The notes: generated by a model not told the origin, from the sequence alone. DNA of 48,479 bases from an uncultured Campylobacter sp. (GCF_937997405.1 NZ_CALKTL010000026.1:1-48479), one strand, 5' to 3'. Positions 23,073 through 32,079 are shown, counted from the stretch's first letter. A program made the numbers and translations.

Positions 23073-23382
23073 GTTTTCTCCTTATTTTGGTTTAAAAGGC
23101 GCAATTCTAGCGGCTTTCGGTAAAAAATTTTAAAACGATAGATAAGATTAAGTGCGCCTTTAATCTTATCTTTCTGCAAAATGATTTGAGCTGCGTCTTA
23201 AAACTCGCTCACAAATATTAAATTTATCTCGCTTTACACGCCGCCTCTTCGTATCTAACGTGAAATTTAGAAAATTTATATTTGCAGATGCAGCTACATT
23301 AAATTTAGCCAAAACGCTTTAAATTCCGTAAAATTTCAGTTTTGTAAAGATAAAATTACGAAATTTTTTAAAAGGATTTAAA
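23073..23382. other. Divergent intergenic region, regulatory only
   Basis: 310 bases between divergent genes. It holds the inverted repeat at 23140-23171 and AAATTT-rich sequence; no gene is seen. Confidence 0.55.
23140..23171. promoter_or_regulatory. 12-bp inverted repeat, candidate operator
   Basis: AGATAAGATTAA and TTAATCTTATCT form a perfect dyad around an 8-base spacer (GTGCGCCT). It is AT-rich, 68 bases before the Met/His-rich gene, and more like a regulator-binding dyad than a terminator, though it could form a weak hairpin. Confidence 0.5.
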
Positions 23383-23601
23383 ATGAAAAATGCTCTTTTA
23401 TTCGCCTGCGCAGCGCTATTTATATGCGCTTGCTCCAATCCTGAGCATCCAAAGCCAGGCGTTTCGCATTGCAGCGAGCCTAAAATGGACGAGGCGTCGC
23501 ATCAGATGATCCAAATTTGCGGCGAAAGCGAGGATCCGCAAATCGAAAATATGCAGTGCAACGAAAACGGACTTTGCTTCGGCAGCGTAAAAGCCAGGTA
23601 G
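23383..23601 (+). CDS. Small cysteine-containing lipoprotein
   Basis: 72 residues with a lipoprotein signal (lipobox ICAC, acylated Cys17) and a ~55-residue mature part with four more cysteines (SHCSEP, QICGES, MQCNEN, GLCFGS) that could form two disulfides or bind metal. AAAGGA precedes the ATG. No family recognised. It is monocistronic, divergent from the Met/His-rich gene. Confidence 0.75.
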   Translation: MKNALLFACAALFICACSNPEHPKPGVSHCSEPKMDEASHQMIQICGESEDPQIENMQCNENGLCFGSVKAR

Positions 23602-24853
23602 CCGAAGCGTCTTGCGAGCACCAGCGCTAAATTTAACTATTTTAAAGCCAAGATCGAGTGCCCGTAAGCAGTCTAGGCCGCGCTTTAAAATTTCGCCCGC
23701 AAATTAAATTTAGCTCCGCTTCACGCGCGCCGATGCATTTTATCTATACTTAATTTTTAACTGCGTCCGCCGATTGATCGAGCTGCTCTTGGCGTGATAA
23801 AATTTTAAAATTTCATCACCAAGCACGGCGCGTAATTAGGATTTAAAAGTAAGCGCGGCTCAAATTTTATAAGTTTAAAATTTTAAAGCGACATGCAATT
23901 TAAAATTTCAGCTCTCTCAAATGCTAGCCGGTGCAAAATTTTGCGCAAGCTCAAAATCCGCGCTAGGAGATTTCATGCCGCTGCAAAATTTCTAGATCAC
24001 AACTCCGCTCGGTAGAATTTTTTGGCGGTGCAGATGGAGGCGCAAAATCTGTGCCACGCAACCTTGCACGGATCACACCCGCCCAAATTCCTATGCCGCA
24101 CGCCGAGACTCATAATCTAATCTCGCTACAAGATCGCTTGCGAAATAGTACAACATCCTTAGTCGCATAGCGCAGCCTTGCTCACTGCGTGGTCGAGGTC
24201 CGTAGCTGTAGTGCGAAATGGCGTAGAATTCTTTGCCGTGCGGTAGGAGTTCTCAGAGCAAAAAAGACGCGGTATCCTCTATCGGCGGTGCGAGTTTATA
24301 GTCTCTAACTCGCACCTTAAAATTCCGCTTCAAACTCATTGCTTAAAATTTCGTCTCAAAAAAATCGCGTATGAGAAATTCCGCTTTATCTTTACGGCTT
24401 AAAATTTCGTACGGATCGCACTGAGCGAAATCCAGTCACTGCGCGACGCAAGCTTAAAATTTCGGCGTCATGCTTGCCGCATATTAAATTCTGCTTCATT
24501 ATTACGACTTAAATTCTATCACAAGCCTGTAGATTTAAAATTTTACTTCAAACGACGCCGTGAAATTTCTACCCTCCTAGATACATATCTCGCGGTGCCC
24601 GTGCCGCTTGCCGCTTAACGGCGACGCTATATCTTTGCCGATAGAAATTCCGCGCACAGGGCGCCTGCCACAGCACATAGAAAAGAAAGCGCGCCTCTTG
24701 CATAATCGCCGCGCCTCTAGAAATTTTAAGCGACCACAAAATTTTAAAAATTTAAAAGCAGCCTTCGATTAAGCCGATTTTTATAAATTTAGATTTGCTT
24801 TGTAACGGCACAATCTAGTGAGCAAGGCGCAACTATAAGTTACGCAGCTAGTT
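23602..24853. other. 1.25-kb region without a convincing gene
   Basis: No long open frame with a Shine-Dalgarno site is seen on either strand. The DNA is a mosaic of TTAAAATTTCG / AAATTTTAAAATTT words separated by GC-rich 15-30-base pieces, like degenerate short repeats or decayed genes. One clean hairpin lies at 24287-24316. No tRNA cloverleaf was recognised. Confidence 0.55.
24287..24316. other. Perfect 10-bp hairpin in gene-free DNA
   Basis: GGTGCGAGTT and AACTCGCACC pair perfectly around a 10-base loop. Neither side has a U-tract, so it is not a standard terminator. It could be part of a small RNA or a repeat remnant. Confidence 0.4.
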
Positions 24854-25270
24854 TTACGTCAGCTGTTTAAACATTTCGATCTGTTCCTTCGTAAGCTCAA
24901 TCAAATCATCGTTTGCGTATTTAAGCGATGTCTCCAGGCTTGCGATGAGCTCCTTACGAACGAAGCTCACGCTAAAAAGCGTCGCCCAAAATCGCGCTCC
25001 GCTGCCCGTGCTCGGATCTTCCAAGACCGCTCTAATCGCAGCTACCGCAGCAGCATCGTCCGCTGCACCTAGCACCTCGTCCACGAGCGGATATTCACCT
25101 GCGCCGTCGCCCTCGTTTAGCGAGCGCAAAAGCGGCTCAAGCGCCTCGTCACAGGGATTATCACGCAAAAACTCCCGCACCGCGCGAAACTCTGCCGCGA
25201 GCTGATCCGAAAGCTGCGCAGGCATCGGCTGATGAAGTCTCAAAAAGTCTAATGCCGTTTGCTTGTCCAT
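24854..25270 (-). CDS. Hypothetical cytosolic helical protein
   Basis: 138 residues, no signal or membrane segment, acidic and mostly predicted helical by eye. Motifs of the type LLRSLNEGDGAGEYPLVDEV and VAAIRAVLEDPSTGSGARFW are reminiscent of HEAT-like immunity or condition-sensing proteins, but I cannot name it. AAGGA precedes the ATG by ~7 nt. It stands alone. Confidence 0.65.
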   Translation of the reverse strand: MDKQTALDFLRLHQPMPAQLSDQLAAEFRAVREFLRDNPCDEALEPLLRSLNEGDGAGEYPLVDEVLGAADDAAAVAAIRAVLEDPSTGSGARFWATLFSVSFVRKELIASLETSLKYANDDLIELTKEQIEMFKQLT

Positions 25271-25471
25271 AAAATTCCTTTTAAATGATATGCGCGATTG
25301 TAGCTAATTTTGGATTGCAAAGAGATAAATTTACTCTAATTTATCAGCTACTTCCGTCATAAATTCTCAATGATCTTAAATAATTAGACAGTGATTTTGT
25401 AGTGGCTTTTAGGGGCGATTTTCGATGGGCTTTGCGGATTACGAAATAAAATTCTAAAATTTTATCCAAAT

Positions 25472-25500
25472 AAAAAAGCCCCCGCGAAGTGCAGGGGCTT
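25472..25500 (-). terminator. Intrinsic terminator of the HAO-type cytochrome operon
   Basis: On the minus strand a GC-rich hairpin (AAGCCCC with GGGGCTT, loop about 11 with further pairing) is followed directly by TTTTTT. It lies ~50 bases after the stop at 25549. Confidence 0.88.
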
Positions 25501-25548
25501 ACAAGCTCGATCTGTTTAGTCTGGCAAAATTTAGCAGACTAAGAAGGA

Positions 25549-26949
25549 TTATTCCTCGATCTTGCCGGTTTTGATGCGGCGCTCATAGATTTCGCGCATC
25601 TCTCTAATGTCGTTTTTGACCTCGAATACGCCGTGCCAATGCGAATAATCAGGTCCGCCCATTAGCGCGCCTTGGCGCATTCTGCGACCCTCGTGATGCC
25701 ACGAAGTGTAATAAATACGCTGGAACGCATCCGCCCAAGGATCATCTTTTAGAAGTTTCTTTTCCTTAAGCTCTTTTAGCATCTTAGTCGCTTCGTCGTT
25801 GTAAACGTTATATAGAAGTACCTGCTTATCGCCTACCTCAAAGAAATTATTCGTGTGGGTGCTTGCGTGGCACTCTTTGCATACTTGCTTCATCTCGGCA
25901 CGCGCTGCCTCAGGACCGTTTAGGTTGCCCGCCAAAGGATTGCCAACGTTTAGTTTGCCAGTATTTAAAAACTCGCTTACCGCAGTCTCATTACCGCCGG
26001 TACGTAGATTGCTCTTAGGCTGCCACAAATTCCACTTCAAGCGTTGAGATACGTTGTGAGTGGAGTTTAAATCGCCCACACCGCCGCTCATATGGCAGGT
26101 CGCGCATGTAGGAGCGCGGTAATCAGGAACCGCCCAAGTACCAGGAGCACTGTCGAATTTCCATTCATTGCCTTCAGCGTTAAATACGTGTCCGTGCATT
26201 GAGTTATTGTAAATTTCGATATCCGGATGATCAGGTCCTAAGTGGCAAGATGCGCAAGCAGCGGGCTTACGAGCTTCGGCAATCGAAAATTTATGACCCG
26301 AGTGGCATGATTTGCATCCGCCTACGCTACCGTCCGGATAAACCGTACCGATGCCGTAAACGGGCCAGGTCTCTTTGGTAGGCTTGTTATGCTCATCCAT
26401 TTTAATGACGCTACCGTGGCATTGAGAGCAGCCGGTAATATCAGGCGCGTGTTTAAGATCAGGGATATCACGTCCTTCGTAGTGATACATTAGATCAACC
26501 ATTCCTTTGTTGGCTTGCATCTGCATAGCACCTCTTGCGTGACCGCTGTTTTCAAACTCTTTAACCTCGTTACTATGACATTTAGCACAGGTTTTTGGGC
26601 TAACTAGCACCGAAATATGATTATCTGTGTCTTTCGGATGCGGCTCTTTAGCTGCCATAGGACTATCTGCTGGCTGCGAGTGGCAGTCGGTACAGCTAAC
26701 GCCTACGTGAGCGTGGCGACTCATCTTCCAATCCGCAACGACGCCCGGAGTTTTTTCGGCATGGCACTCAACACAGCGTCTAGCTAGCGGCGTAAGTTGC
26801 CTATTTACCTTTAAATTCTTCGTAAGACTAACGTTTACAGAATTGCTTACGTTCGCGTCCGACGCGGACATATTCGCATGCTGCGCGGGCATTTCTGCGA
26901 ATGCAAACGATGCGATACAGGCTATTAAAATAGCGACTTTTTTTAGCAT
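25549..26949 (-). CDS. haoA: Octaheme cytochrome c, epsilon-HAO type
   Basis: 466 residues with a signal peptide (cleavage near AFA-EM, residue 18) and eight CX2CH motifs at C59, C86, C121, C174, C212, C232, C282 and C357. Conserved HAO-family words are present: YHYEGRDIP (155-163), SMHGHVF and the C-terminal YTSWHHEGRRMRQGA followed by GPDYSHWHG. Campylobacterota members (epsilon-Hao) are proposed to work as reductases, turning nitrite into hydroxylamine or ammonium, and to lack the heme-crosslinking Tyr of nitrifier HAO. Whether Tyr435 corresponds to that residue needs an alignment. The gene follows its quinol dehydrogenase by 10 bases. NrfA is an alternative I rejected because of eight hemes. 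Confidence 0.85.
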   Translation of the reverse strand: MLKKVAILIACIASFAFAEMPAQHANMSASDANVSNSVNVSLTKNLKVNRQLTPLARRCVECHAEKTPGVVADWKMSRHAHVGVSCTDCHSQPADSPMAAKEPHPKDTDNHISVLVSPKTCAKCHSNEVKEFENSGHARGAMQMQANKGMVDLMYHYEGRDIPDLKHAPDITGCSQCHGSVIKMDEHNKPTKETWPVYGIGTVYPDGSVGGCKSCHSGHKFSIAEARKPAACASCHLGPDHPDIEIYNNSMHGHVFNAEGNEWKFDSAPGTWAVPDYRAPTCATCHMSGGVGDLNSTHNVSQRLKWNLWQPKSNLRTGGNETAVSEFLNTGKLNVGNPLAGNLNGPEAARAEMKQVCKECHASTHTNNFFEVGDKQVLLYNVYNDEATKMLKELKEKKLLKDDPWADAFQRIYYTSWHHEGRRMRQGALMGGPDYSHWHGVFEVKNDIREMREIYERRIKTGKIEE

Positions 26950-26959
26950 TGCTTCTCCT

Positions 26960-27517
26960 TTACTTGGTTTTGTTATTTTCTCGGTTGTATTTATCCCAAT
27001 ATTTGGTAATCTCTATACCCATATTTTTGTGGCCGACATTTTCGTGGCACTGCACGCAGGTTTTGCCGGTAGTGCCCGCGAAATAATCCCTATGCGCGAG
27101 CCAGGCTTTATTTACTTGGTTATTCTGCTCTTTTAAATTTCGATGGCAGCTTAGACAGCCGCTTTCATAAACGAAATGATTTCGCTCCTTGCGTTTTTCT
27201 TGCCAGTCGATCTTATCGGCATCGGTAAAGACCGTTTTGTAGACATCATTTGCGGAGGTTAGAGCTTTAGTCCAAAGATACATAAAGGTATTTTCATGAG
27301 AAACGTGACAGGCGACGCAATCGGCCTTGAAGCCTTGCGGGTTATTGCCGCCGTGAACATCGTTGTGAAATGCGTTTGCCATCGGCTGCATCGTATGACA
27401 GGATACGCAGAATTTATCGGTGCCCGTAAGGTGAACCATCTCCGCAATCCCAAGAGAAAGTATCATTCCTATAAGCACACAAGCGCCCACGAGCAGCACA
27501 AGAGTTTTCTTTTTCAT
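26960..27517 (-). CDS. haoC: NapC/NrfH-family tetraheme quinol dehydrogenase (HaoC)
   Basis: 185 residues. One N-terminal transmembrane anchor (about 7-26) is followed by four CX2CH sites: FCVSCHTMQPM, CVACHVSH, CLSCHRNL and CVQCHENV. Such proteins oxidise menaquinol at the membrane and hand electrons to a periplasmic multiheme reductase. It precedes the octaheme gene by 10 bases in one operon, the arrangement known as haoC-haoA in Campylobacterota. Confidence 0.88.
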   Translation of the reverse strand: MKKKTLVLLVGACVLIGMILSLGIAEMVHLTGTDKFCVSCHTMQPMANAFHNDVHGGNNPQGFKADCVACHVSHENTFMYLWTKALTSANDVYKTVFTDADKIDWQEKRKERNHFVYESGCLSCHRNLKEQNNQVNKAWLAHRDYFAGTTGKTCVQCHENVGHKNMGIEITKYWDKYNRENNKTK

Positions 27518-27585
27518 AGGTTTCCTTGATTTTAAAATTTCTTCGCAAAATTTTTAGTATTTGATAATTCGAAAAGTGGTATTTT

Positions 27586-27591
27586 ATTATA
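27586..27591 (-). promoter_or_regulatory. Candidate -10 box of the haoCA operon
   Basis: TATAAT on the minus strand, about 70 bases before the ATG at 27517, in an AT-rich divergent intergenic region. Confidence 0.5.
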
Positions 27592-27654
27592 AAAAGATTA
27601 AAAGCCGCTTATTTTCTAGCCTTTTGTTAAAATTTATTAAATGAAGATAAAATT

Positions 27655-27676
27655 TTAAACTAAGTTTTTAGTTTAA
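27655..27676. promoter_or_regulatory. 9-bp palindrome at the fumarase promoter, candidate operator
   Basis: TTAAACTAA and TTAGTTTAA form a perfect dyad with a 4-base centre, ending 5 bases before the -10 box at 27682. A regulator bound here would cover the -35 region. Confidence 0.5.
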
Positions 27677-27681
27677 CGGAA

Positions 27682-27687
27682 TATAAT
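27682..27687 (+). promoter_or_regulatory. -10 box of the fumarase operon
   Basis: Perfect TATAAT 29 bases before the ATG at 27717; an AAGGAGAG Shine-Dalgarno lies just before that ATG. Confidence 0.6.
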
Positions 27688-27716
27688 CCATTAAAATTTC
27701 AATACAAGGAGAGATC

Positions 27717-28562
27717 ATGAAAACGATCCAAGCGGATGAAATTACCAAAGTAGTCAGCGAGCTTTGCAAAAAAGCCTGTTATCACGTCACGCCAGATATG
27801 CGCGCGGCATTTGAGAAAGCGCGCGAGAACGAGACTTCGCCTATCGGCAAAGATATCTTAGGCAAGCTCTTACAAAATGCCGATTTGGCGGCAAAAGAGG
27901 TCGCGCCGATCTGCCAAGATACCGGTATGACGGTGGTTTTTGTCGAACTCGGTCAGGATGTGCATATCGAGGGCGGATATCTGGAGGACGCTATCAATGC
28001 AGGCGTTGCAGACGGCTACGTAGGCGGCTACCTGCGCAAATCCGTGGTCGCAGAGCCACTTTTTGAGCGCAAAAACACCACGAACAATACCCCCGCTGTC
28101 ATCAATACCCGCATCGTCCCCGGAGATAAGCTTAAGATCAAAGTAGCTCCTAAGGGCTTTGGCAGCGAAAACAAATCGGTACTAAAAATGCTCGTTCCTG
28201 CAGACGGCATCGAGGGGGTAAAAAAGGTATTTTTAGAGGCGGTCAAATACGCAGGCCCTAACGCTTGCCCTCCTATGGTCGTAGGCGTCGGTATCGGCGG
28301 CACGATGGATAAGGCGGCGCTTTTAGCCAAACAAGCCGCGGTTCGCTCGATCGACAGCAGAAATCCCGACGAGCGCTACGCCAAGCTAGAGGATGAGCTA
28401 CTGGAGATGGCGCGCGCTACGGGCGTCGGTCCGCAGGGCTTGGGCGGCATAAATACCGCCGTTAAGGTAAATGTAGAGTGGTATCCGACCCACATAGCGG
28501 GGCTTCCGGTCGCCGTTAATATCAACTGCCACGCGGCTCGCCATGCCGACGCCGAACTATAA
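27717..28562 (+). CDS. Class I fumarate hydratase, alpha subunit
   Basis: 281 residues, the N-terminal half of [4Fe-4S] fumarase/tartrate dehydratase. Cluster cysteines are C66 (APICQDTG), C184 (GPNACPPM) and C271 (NINCHAARH). It catalyses reversible hydration of fumarate to malate in the cytosolic TCA cycle or fumarate respiration. In Campylobacterota the enzyme is often split into two genes, as here. The beta gene follows 10 bases later. L-tartrate dehydratase is the alternative; fumarase is more likely in this host. Confidence 0.93.
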   Translation: MKTIQADEITKVVSELCKKACYHVTPDMRAAFEKARENETSPIGKDILGKLLQNADLAAKEVAPICQDTGMTVVFVELGQDVHIEGGYLEDAINAGVADGYVGGYLRKSVVAEPLFERKNTTNNTPAVINTRIVPGDKLKIKVAPKGFGSENKSVLKMLVPADGIEGVKKVFLEAVKYAGPNACPPMVVGVGIGGTMDKAALLAKQAAVRSIDSRNPDERYAKLEDELLEMARATGVGPQGLGGINTAVKVNVEWYPTHIAGLPVAVNINCHAARHADAEL

Positions 28563-28572
28563 GGAGGAAATT

Positions 28573-29133
28573 ATGTCAGAAGTTAAAAGAATTACCGCAC
28601 CTTTCGATAAAAGCGTAGTAAAAAGCCTAAAGGCGGGCGATAACGTCCTAATCAGCGGCACCATCATCGCAGCTCGCGATGCCGCGCACAAGGCGCTAAC
28701 CGAAACCCTCGCTCGCGGCGAGAAGCTACCCGTAAGCTTAGTCGGCGAGACTATATATTATCTGGGGCCGACTCCTGCTAAACCCGGTCAGGCAATCGGT
28801 GCTGCAGGGCCTACGACTAGCGGACGCATGGATAAATACACTCCTACGATGATAAACGAAGTAGGCATCAACGGCATGATCGGCAAGGGCTACCGCAGCG
28901 ACGCCGTCGTCGAAGCGATGAAAAAATCTGGCTGCGTCTATATGGTCGCTATCGGCGGAGCGGGCGCGCTAATCAGCCAAAGCATCAAAAAATATGAAGT
29001 GCTAGCCTACCCCGAGCTCGGCCCCGAGGCGGTCGCGCGACTTACCGTCGAGGATTTCCCCGCTATCGTAGCGATCGACAGCGAGGGCAATAACTTCTAC
29101 GAAGTAGGTCAGGCGCCTTATAGAAAAATCTAA
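28573..29133 (+). CDS. Class I fumarate hydratase, beta subunit
   Basis: 186 residues, the C-terminal half of class I fumarase, carrying the swivelling beta domain: GDNVLISGTIIAARDAAH, GPTPAKPGQAIGAAGPTTSG, MIGKG and VYMVAIGGAGALISQSI. I start it at the ATG at 28573 because TAAGGAGGAAATT lies directly before it, with the alpha stop inside that site; an earlier in-frame start at 28543 would overlap alpha and lacks a site. Confidence 0.93.
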   Translation: MSEVKRITAPFDKSVVKSLKAGDNVLISGTIIAARDAAHKALTETLARGEKLPVSLVGETIYYLGPTPAKPGQAIGAAGPTTSGRMDKYTPTMINEVGINGMIGKGYRSDAVVEAMKKSGCVYMVAIGGAGALISQSIKKYEVLAYPELGPEAVARLTVEDFPAIVAIDSEGNNFYEVGQAPYRKI

Positions 29134-29513
29134 ATTTTGCTAGCGGCGTCCGCGCGGTGCTTTTTGCGGCGCGGACGTTCGTAAATTTCGCGACATTCGC
29201 TCAGGCGCTCGTAAATTTTGCGGCATAAACTACGGCGTCTATTTTGCGAAATTTTACGCTGTCACGCAGTGAAATTTTATAGCGAAATTTAAATCGCGCC
29301 CGTAAAATTTTATCTCTCTTGCGGCGCGGAATTTTTAAAATTTCGCGCCGCTTAAATTTCTACAGAAATTCCGCCTTCGCTCCATTTAAACAATCAGCCG
29401 CTAAAATTTAATCGCAAATTTATCCAAGTCTAAATTTTAAAATTCCGGCGCCGTTCCTAAGCAAATTTAAGGCTCGCTAGCGCCATAATCGGATTTAAAT
29501 TTTAGGAGGGCGA
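29134..29513. other. Intergenic AAATTT-rich spacer
   Basis: 380 bases. Apart from the hairpin at 29147-29177 it consists of AAATTTTA words and GC-rich pieces. No gene is seen. Confidence 0.55.
29147..29177 (+). terminator. Hairpin after the fumarase genes
   Basis: Perfect 9-bp GC-rich stem (CGTCCGCGC with GCGCGGACG) with a 13-base loop, 13 bases after the beta-subunit stop. The U-tract is poor, so termination may be incomplete. Confidence 0.5.
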
Positions 29514-30542
29514 TTGAACGCAAGCGAGCTGGAGCAGATCAGACTGGAGCTTTTGTATAAGGCGAAAAGAAATACGATCTTCGCGGCGGCGTGCATGCTC
29601 GGCTACGACGTGTTTTTGTTATACAAGCTACGCGACGGAGGAGAGATGGCAGATTTGTTGTCTCTTATCGGATTATTCGCGGTTGTTCTTATAGTAGCCC
29701 TTTTGTGCGATGAAAGCTCCATAAAAGCTAAGATAATCTACGCTGCCTGCCTTTTTGCTATGAGCCTATTTCTAAATGATTTACAAAATCGCCCCACGAT
29801 TTCCAAATATATCTTACTCGCGATTATAATTTTAATCTTGGCTGCTTATAGCTTATTCGTATTGTTTAGAGGCTTTAAACAAGATTATTCGGTAAAATTT
29901 CAGTGCGCTTTTAAAGAGCACTATCTAATGCCTTATTTTAAGGCGTTCGGTTATCGATATGAAATTTCAGGTGATATCGATCCTGCCAAACTCAAGCTCT
30001 CCGGGCTCTTTTTTCGACTAGACAGATACCTAGGCGGCAACGACAGGGTCTCGGGCGTTTATGACGGCGTGAGGTTTGCATTTTGCGATGTGAAATTGTT
30101 TAATAGAATTTTGGAAAGTGAAATCCTCGGCACCTTTTTCTACGCGGAATTTCACAAACGCATAAGCGCCAAAACCCTGATCTTTCCCGCTTGCGCCGGC
30201 GCGCCGAACACCCTCGGGCTAAAAAAGATCGATATGGACGATGCGGAGTTTAACGCCGCCTTCGCCGTGTATTGCGAGGACGCGGCGGGCGCGATGTATA
30301 TTTTAACGCCCGCCTTTATGCGGAGGCTCTTGCGCTTCGCAGGTGCCGTAGCCGCGCCCGTTAGCCTTAGCTTCGCAGATAGCAAAATTTACATTTTCGT
30401 AAATACGGGGCGCGATAATTTCGAGCCCGACATCGACGAAAGCGTACTGCGCCACGATCCTGCCGCGCAGCTCAAGCGCGAGCTTTCGCACTTTTTGGCG
30501 ATCGTAAAAAACCTAAAACTAAACGAAAGAATTTGGAGCTAG
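29514..30542 (+). CDS. DUF3137-like membrane protein
   Basis: 342 residues starting at a TTG preceded by a strong AGGAGGG site 4-5 nt upstream; no ATG fits better. Three to four N-terminal hydrophobic segments (about 20-37, 47-63, 70-86, 97-118) are followed by a ~220-residue cytosolic domain with DUF3137-like words: NDRVSGVYDGVRFAFCDV, FFYAEFHK, MDDAEFNAAFAVYCED, MYILTPAFM and FADSKIYIF. The family has no known function. Single gene between repeat-rich gaps. Confidence 0.8.
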   Translation: MNASELEQIRLELLYKAKRNTIFAAACMLGYDVFLLYKLRDGGEMADLLSLIGLFAVVLIVALLCDESSIKAKIIYAACLFAMSLFLNDLQNRPTISKYILLAIIILILAAYSLFVLFRGFKQDYSVKFQCAFKEHYLMPYFKAFGYRYEISGDIDPAKLKLSGLFFRLDRYLGGNDRVSGVYDGVRFAFCDVKLFNRILESEILGTFFYAEFHKRISAKTLIFPACAGAPNTLGLKKIDMDDAEFNAAFAVYCEDAAGAMYILTPAFMRRLLRFAGAVAAPVSLSFADSKIYIFVNTGRDNFEPDIDESVLRHDPAAQLKRELSHFLAIVKNLKLNERIWS

Positions 30543-30882
30543 CGGGCGGCTCGCCGCAGTTTGGCATGCTACGGTCTCACGCTCCGTGCCGCGGTCTCGC
30601 ACGCCGTAAAATTTGAAATTTTAAAATTCCGCTTTTTGACTTCGTGCTTTGGAATTTCACGCACCTTGAAATTCTGCGCGTTTTGAAATTTAAAATTTTA
30701 ATCCACGCCGAGGAATTCTGCACTGCAAAATTTAAAATTCTGAAATTAAAATCCGCATCTTGAAATTCTACGCTTTAAAATTTAGAATTTTAAAATTCCG
30801 CGGCCGAAATCTTACGCACCTAAAATTTGAAATTTTGTCGCGCCTTAAAATTTAGCGCACCCGCCAAGCATCACGGTACCCA
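30543..30882. repeat. Intergenic run of degenerate AAATTT/GAAATTC repeats
   Basis: 340 bases in which words such as TTGAAATTC, AAAATTTGAAATTTT and TTTAAAATTCCGC recur every 20-30 bases, separated by CGCACC/CTGCGC-type pieces. It looks like an eroded short repeat family. No gene is seen. Confidence 0.5.
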
Positions 30883-31884
30883 TCAAAGCCCCTGCGCGCT
30901 AGAGGGCGCGACTAACTCCTCTATAATTTTACCGGGCTCGCAATGAATTATTTTACTCTCTATCGTAAATTTTTCGCCGTCAAATTTAAAGTATTGATAT
31001 TCATCGACAAGCTCGCCGTCCAGGTATTTATCGCTATATTTTACCTTAAGAGCGCCCAACGTGCCGTTTTCAAAGGTCAAAAACGTCCTTTTAGCGTATT
31101 TATTCTTTATCTCGTCACTGCCGTCTAAATATGAGAAAAAATCATATTCTATGCCGAATCGAGCGGAGTCGTGCGGCGGCGGCACCAAAGAGCTCCTTTT
31201 AGAGCAGTCGCAATCTCCGCCGCATGAACGGACGTAGTGGAATATATTCGCTAGGTTTATACCCGCTTCGCTTGCTTCTAGCGCCCAAAATTCGTCGTTT
31301 GTGAGCTTAGTAGAGCCCTTTGATGCTCCGTAAATAAGATATAGATTTTCTTTAACTTTAAAAACTTTTATCACTCGATCGCCGCCCCATGCGGTACCGA
31401 CTGCCCAATCGCCGCAGGCGCAATCCCGCCTGCCGCCAAGAACGCATTCTTGCATCTGCTGCGCACCTTTGTCTGCAAAATCCATAATGAAATTTTGCCC
31501 GCCGCTTGCGTATTGATACGCTACGTAGCTCGCGCCCATCGTGCCGCCGGTGCTGATATCTACCGAATATGCCCGAAACTTGCCGTCCTGCGAGATCGCC
31601 ATATTCGGGGCGAACCTCAAGGATTTTAAAATTTGCGGAGCGCTCTCGCCCGCGCTTTGCAAAAACTCCATAAACGCAGCCCTTAGCCTAACGATGCTCT
31701 CGCAGGGCGTCCCATCGGGGCGATGCCTGGCTTCGTCGATTTCTTTCAGCGCCGCGTCTAAATTTGCCGTTAAAATTTCTAGGTTTTGATCCTTTTGAGC
31801 GCTGTTTGCACCTCCCGCCAAAGCGGGCGTCACCTCAGCGAATACGAAGTTTAATAAGCATAAAAACGAAATTAAAATTTTCAA
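30883..31884 (-). CDS. Hypothetical secreted protein
   Basis: 333 residues with a signal peptide (hydrophobic 3-16, cleavage near VFA-EV). The mature part has several cysteines, including a cluster RDCACGDW and SCGGDCDCSK, and a C-terminal beta-rich stretch (YLDGELVDEYQYFKFDGEKF). I do not recognise the family. The Cys groups may form disulfides. It stands alone on the minus strand. Confidence 0.7.
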   Translation of the reverse strand: MKILISFLCLLNFVFAEVTPALAGGANSAQKDQNLEILTANLDAALKEIDEARHRPDGTPCESIVRLRAAFMEFLQSAGESAPQILKSLRFAPNMAISQDGKFRAYSVDISTGGTMGASYVAYQYASGGQNFIMDFADKGAQQMQECVLGGRRDCACGDWAVGTAWGGDRVIKVFKVKENLYLIYGASKGSTKLTNDEFWALEASEAGINLANIFHYVRSCGGDCDCSKRSSLVPPPHDSARFGIEYDFFSYLDGSDEIKNKYAKRTFLTFENGTLGALKVKYSDKYLDGELVDEYQYFKFDGEKFTIESKIIHCEPGKIIEELVAPSSAQGL

Positions 31885-32079
31885 AACGGCTTCCTTTAAA
31901 TTTTAAATTTTCGCTGGATTATAGCGCAAATTTATCCCCGCGCGCGAGATTTGGATTTAGAATTTACGCCTCTAAATTTAAAATCCAAATACGCTCGATG
32001 CGGAATTCTGCGAAACTGCGGAATTTGAAATTTCGTGAAGTTATAGAATTTTGCGAGGCTACCGTTTGAAATTCGCCTT

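Noticed and set aside
25549..26949. NrfA pentaheme nitrite reductase
   Set aside because: Eight CX2CH motifs, no CX2CK, and HAO-type C-terminal motifs; partner gene order also fits haoC-haoA.
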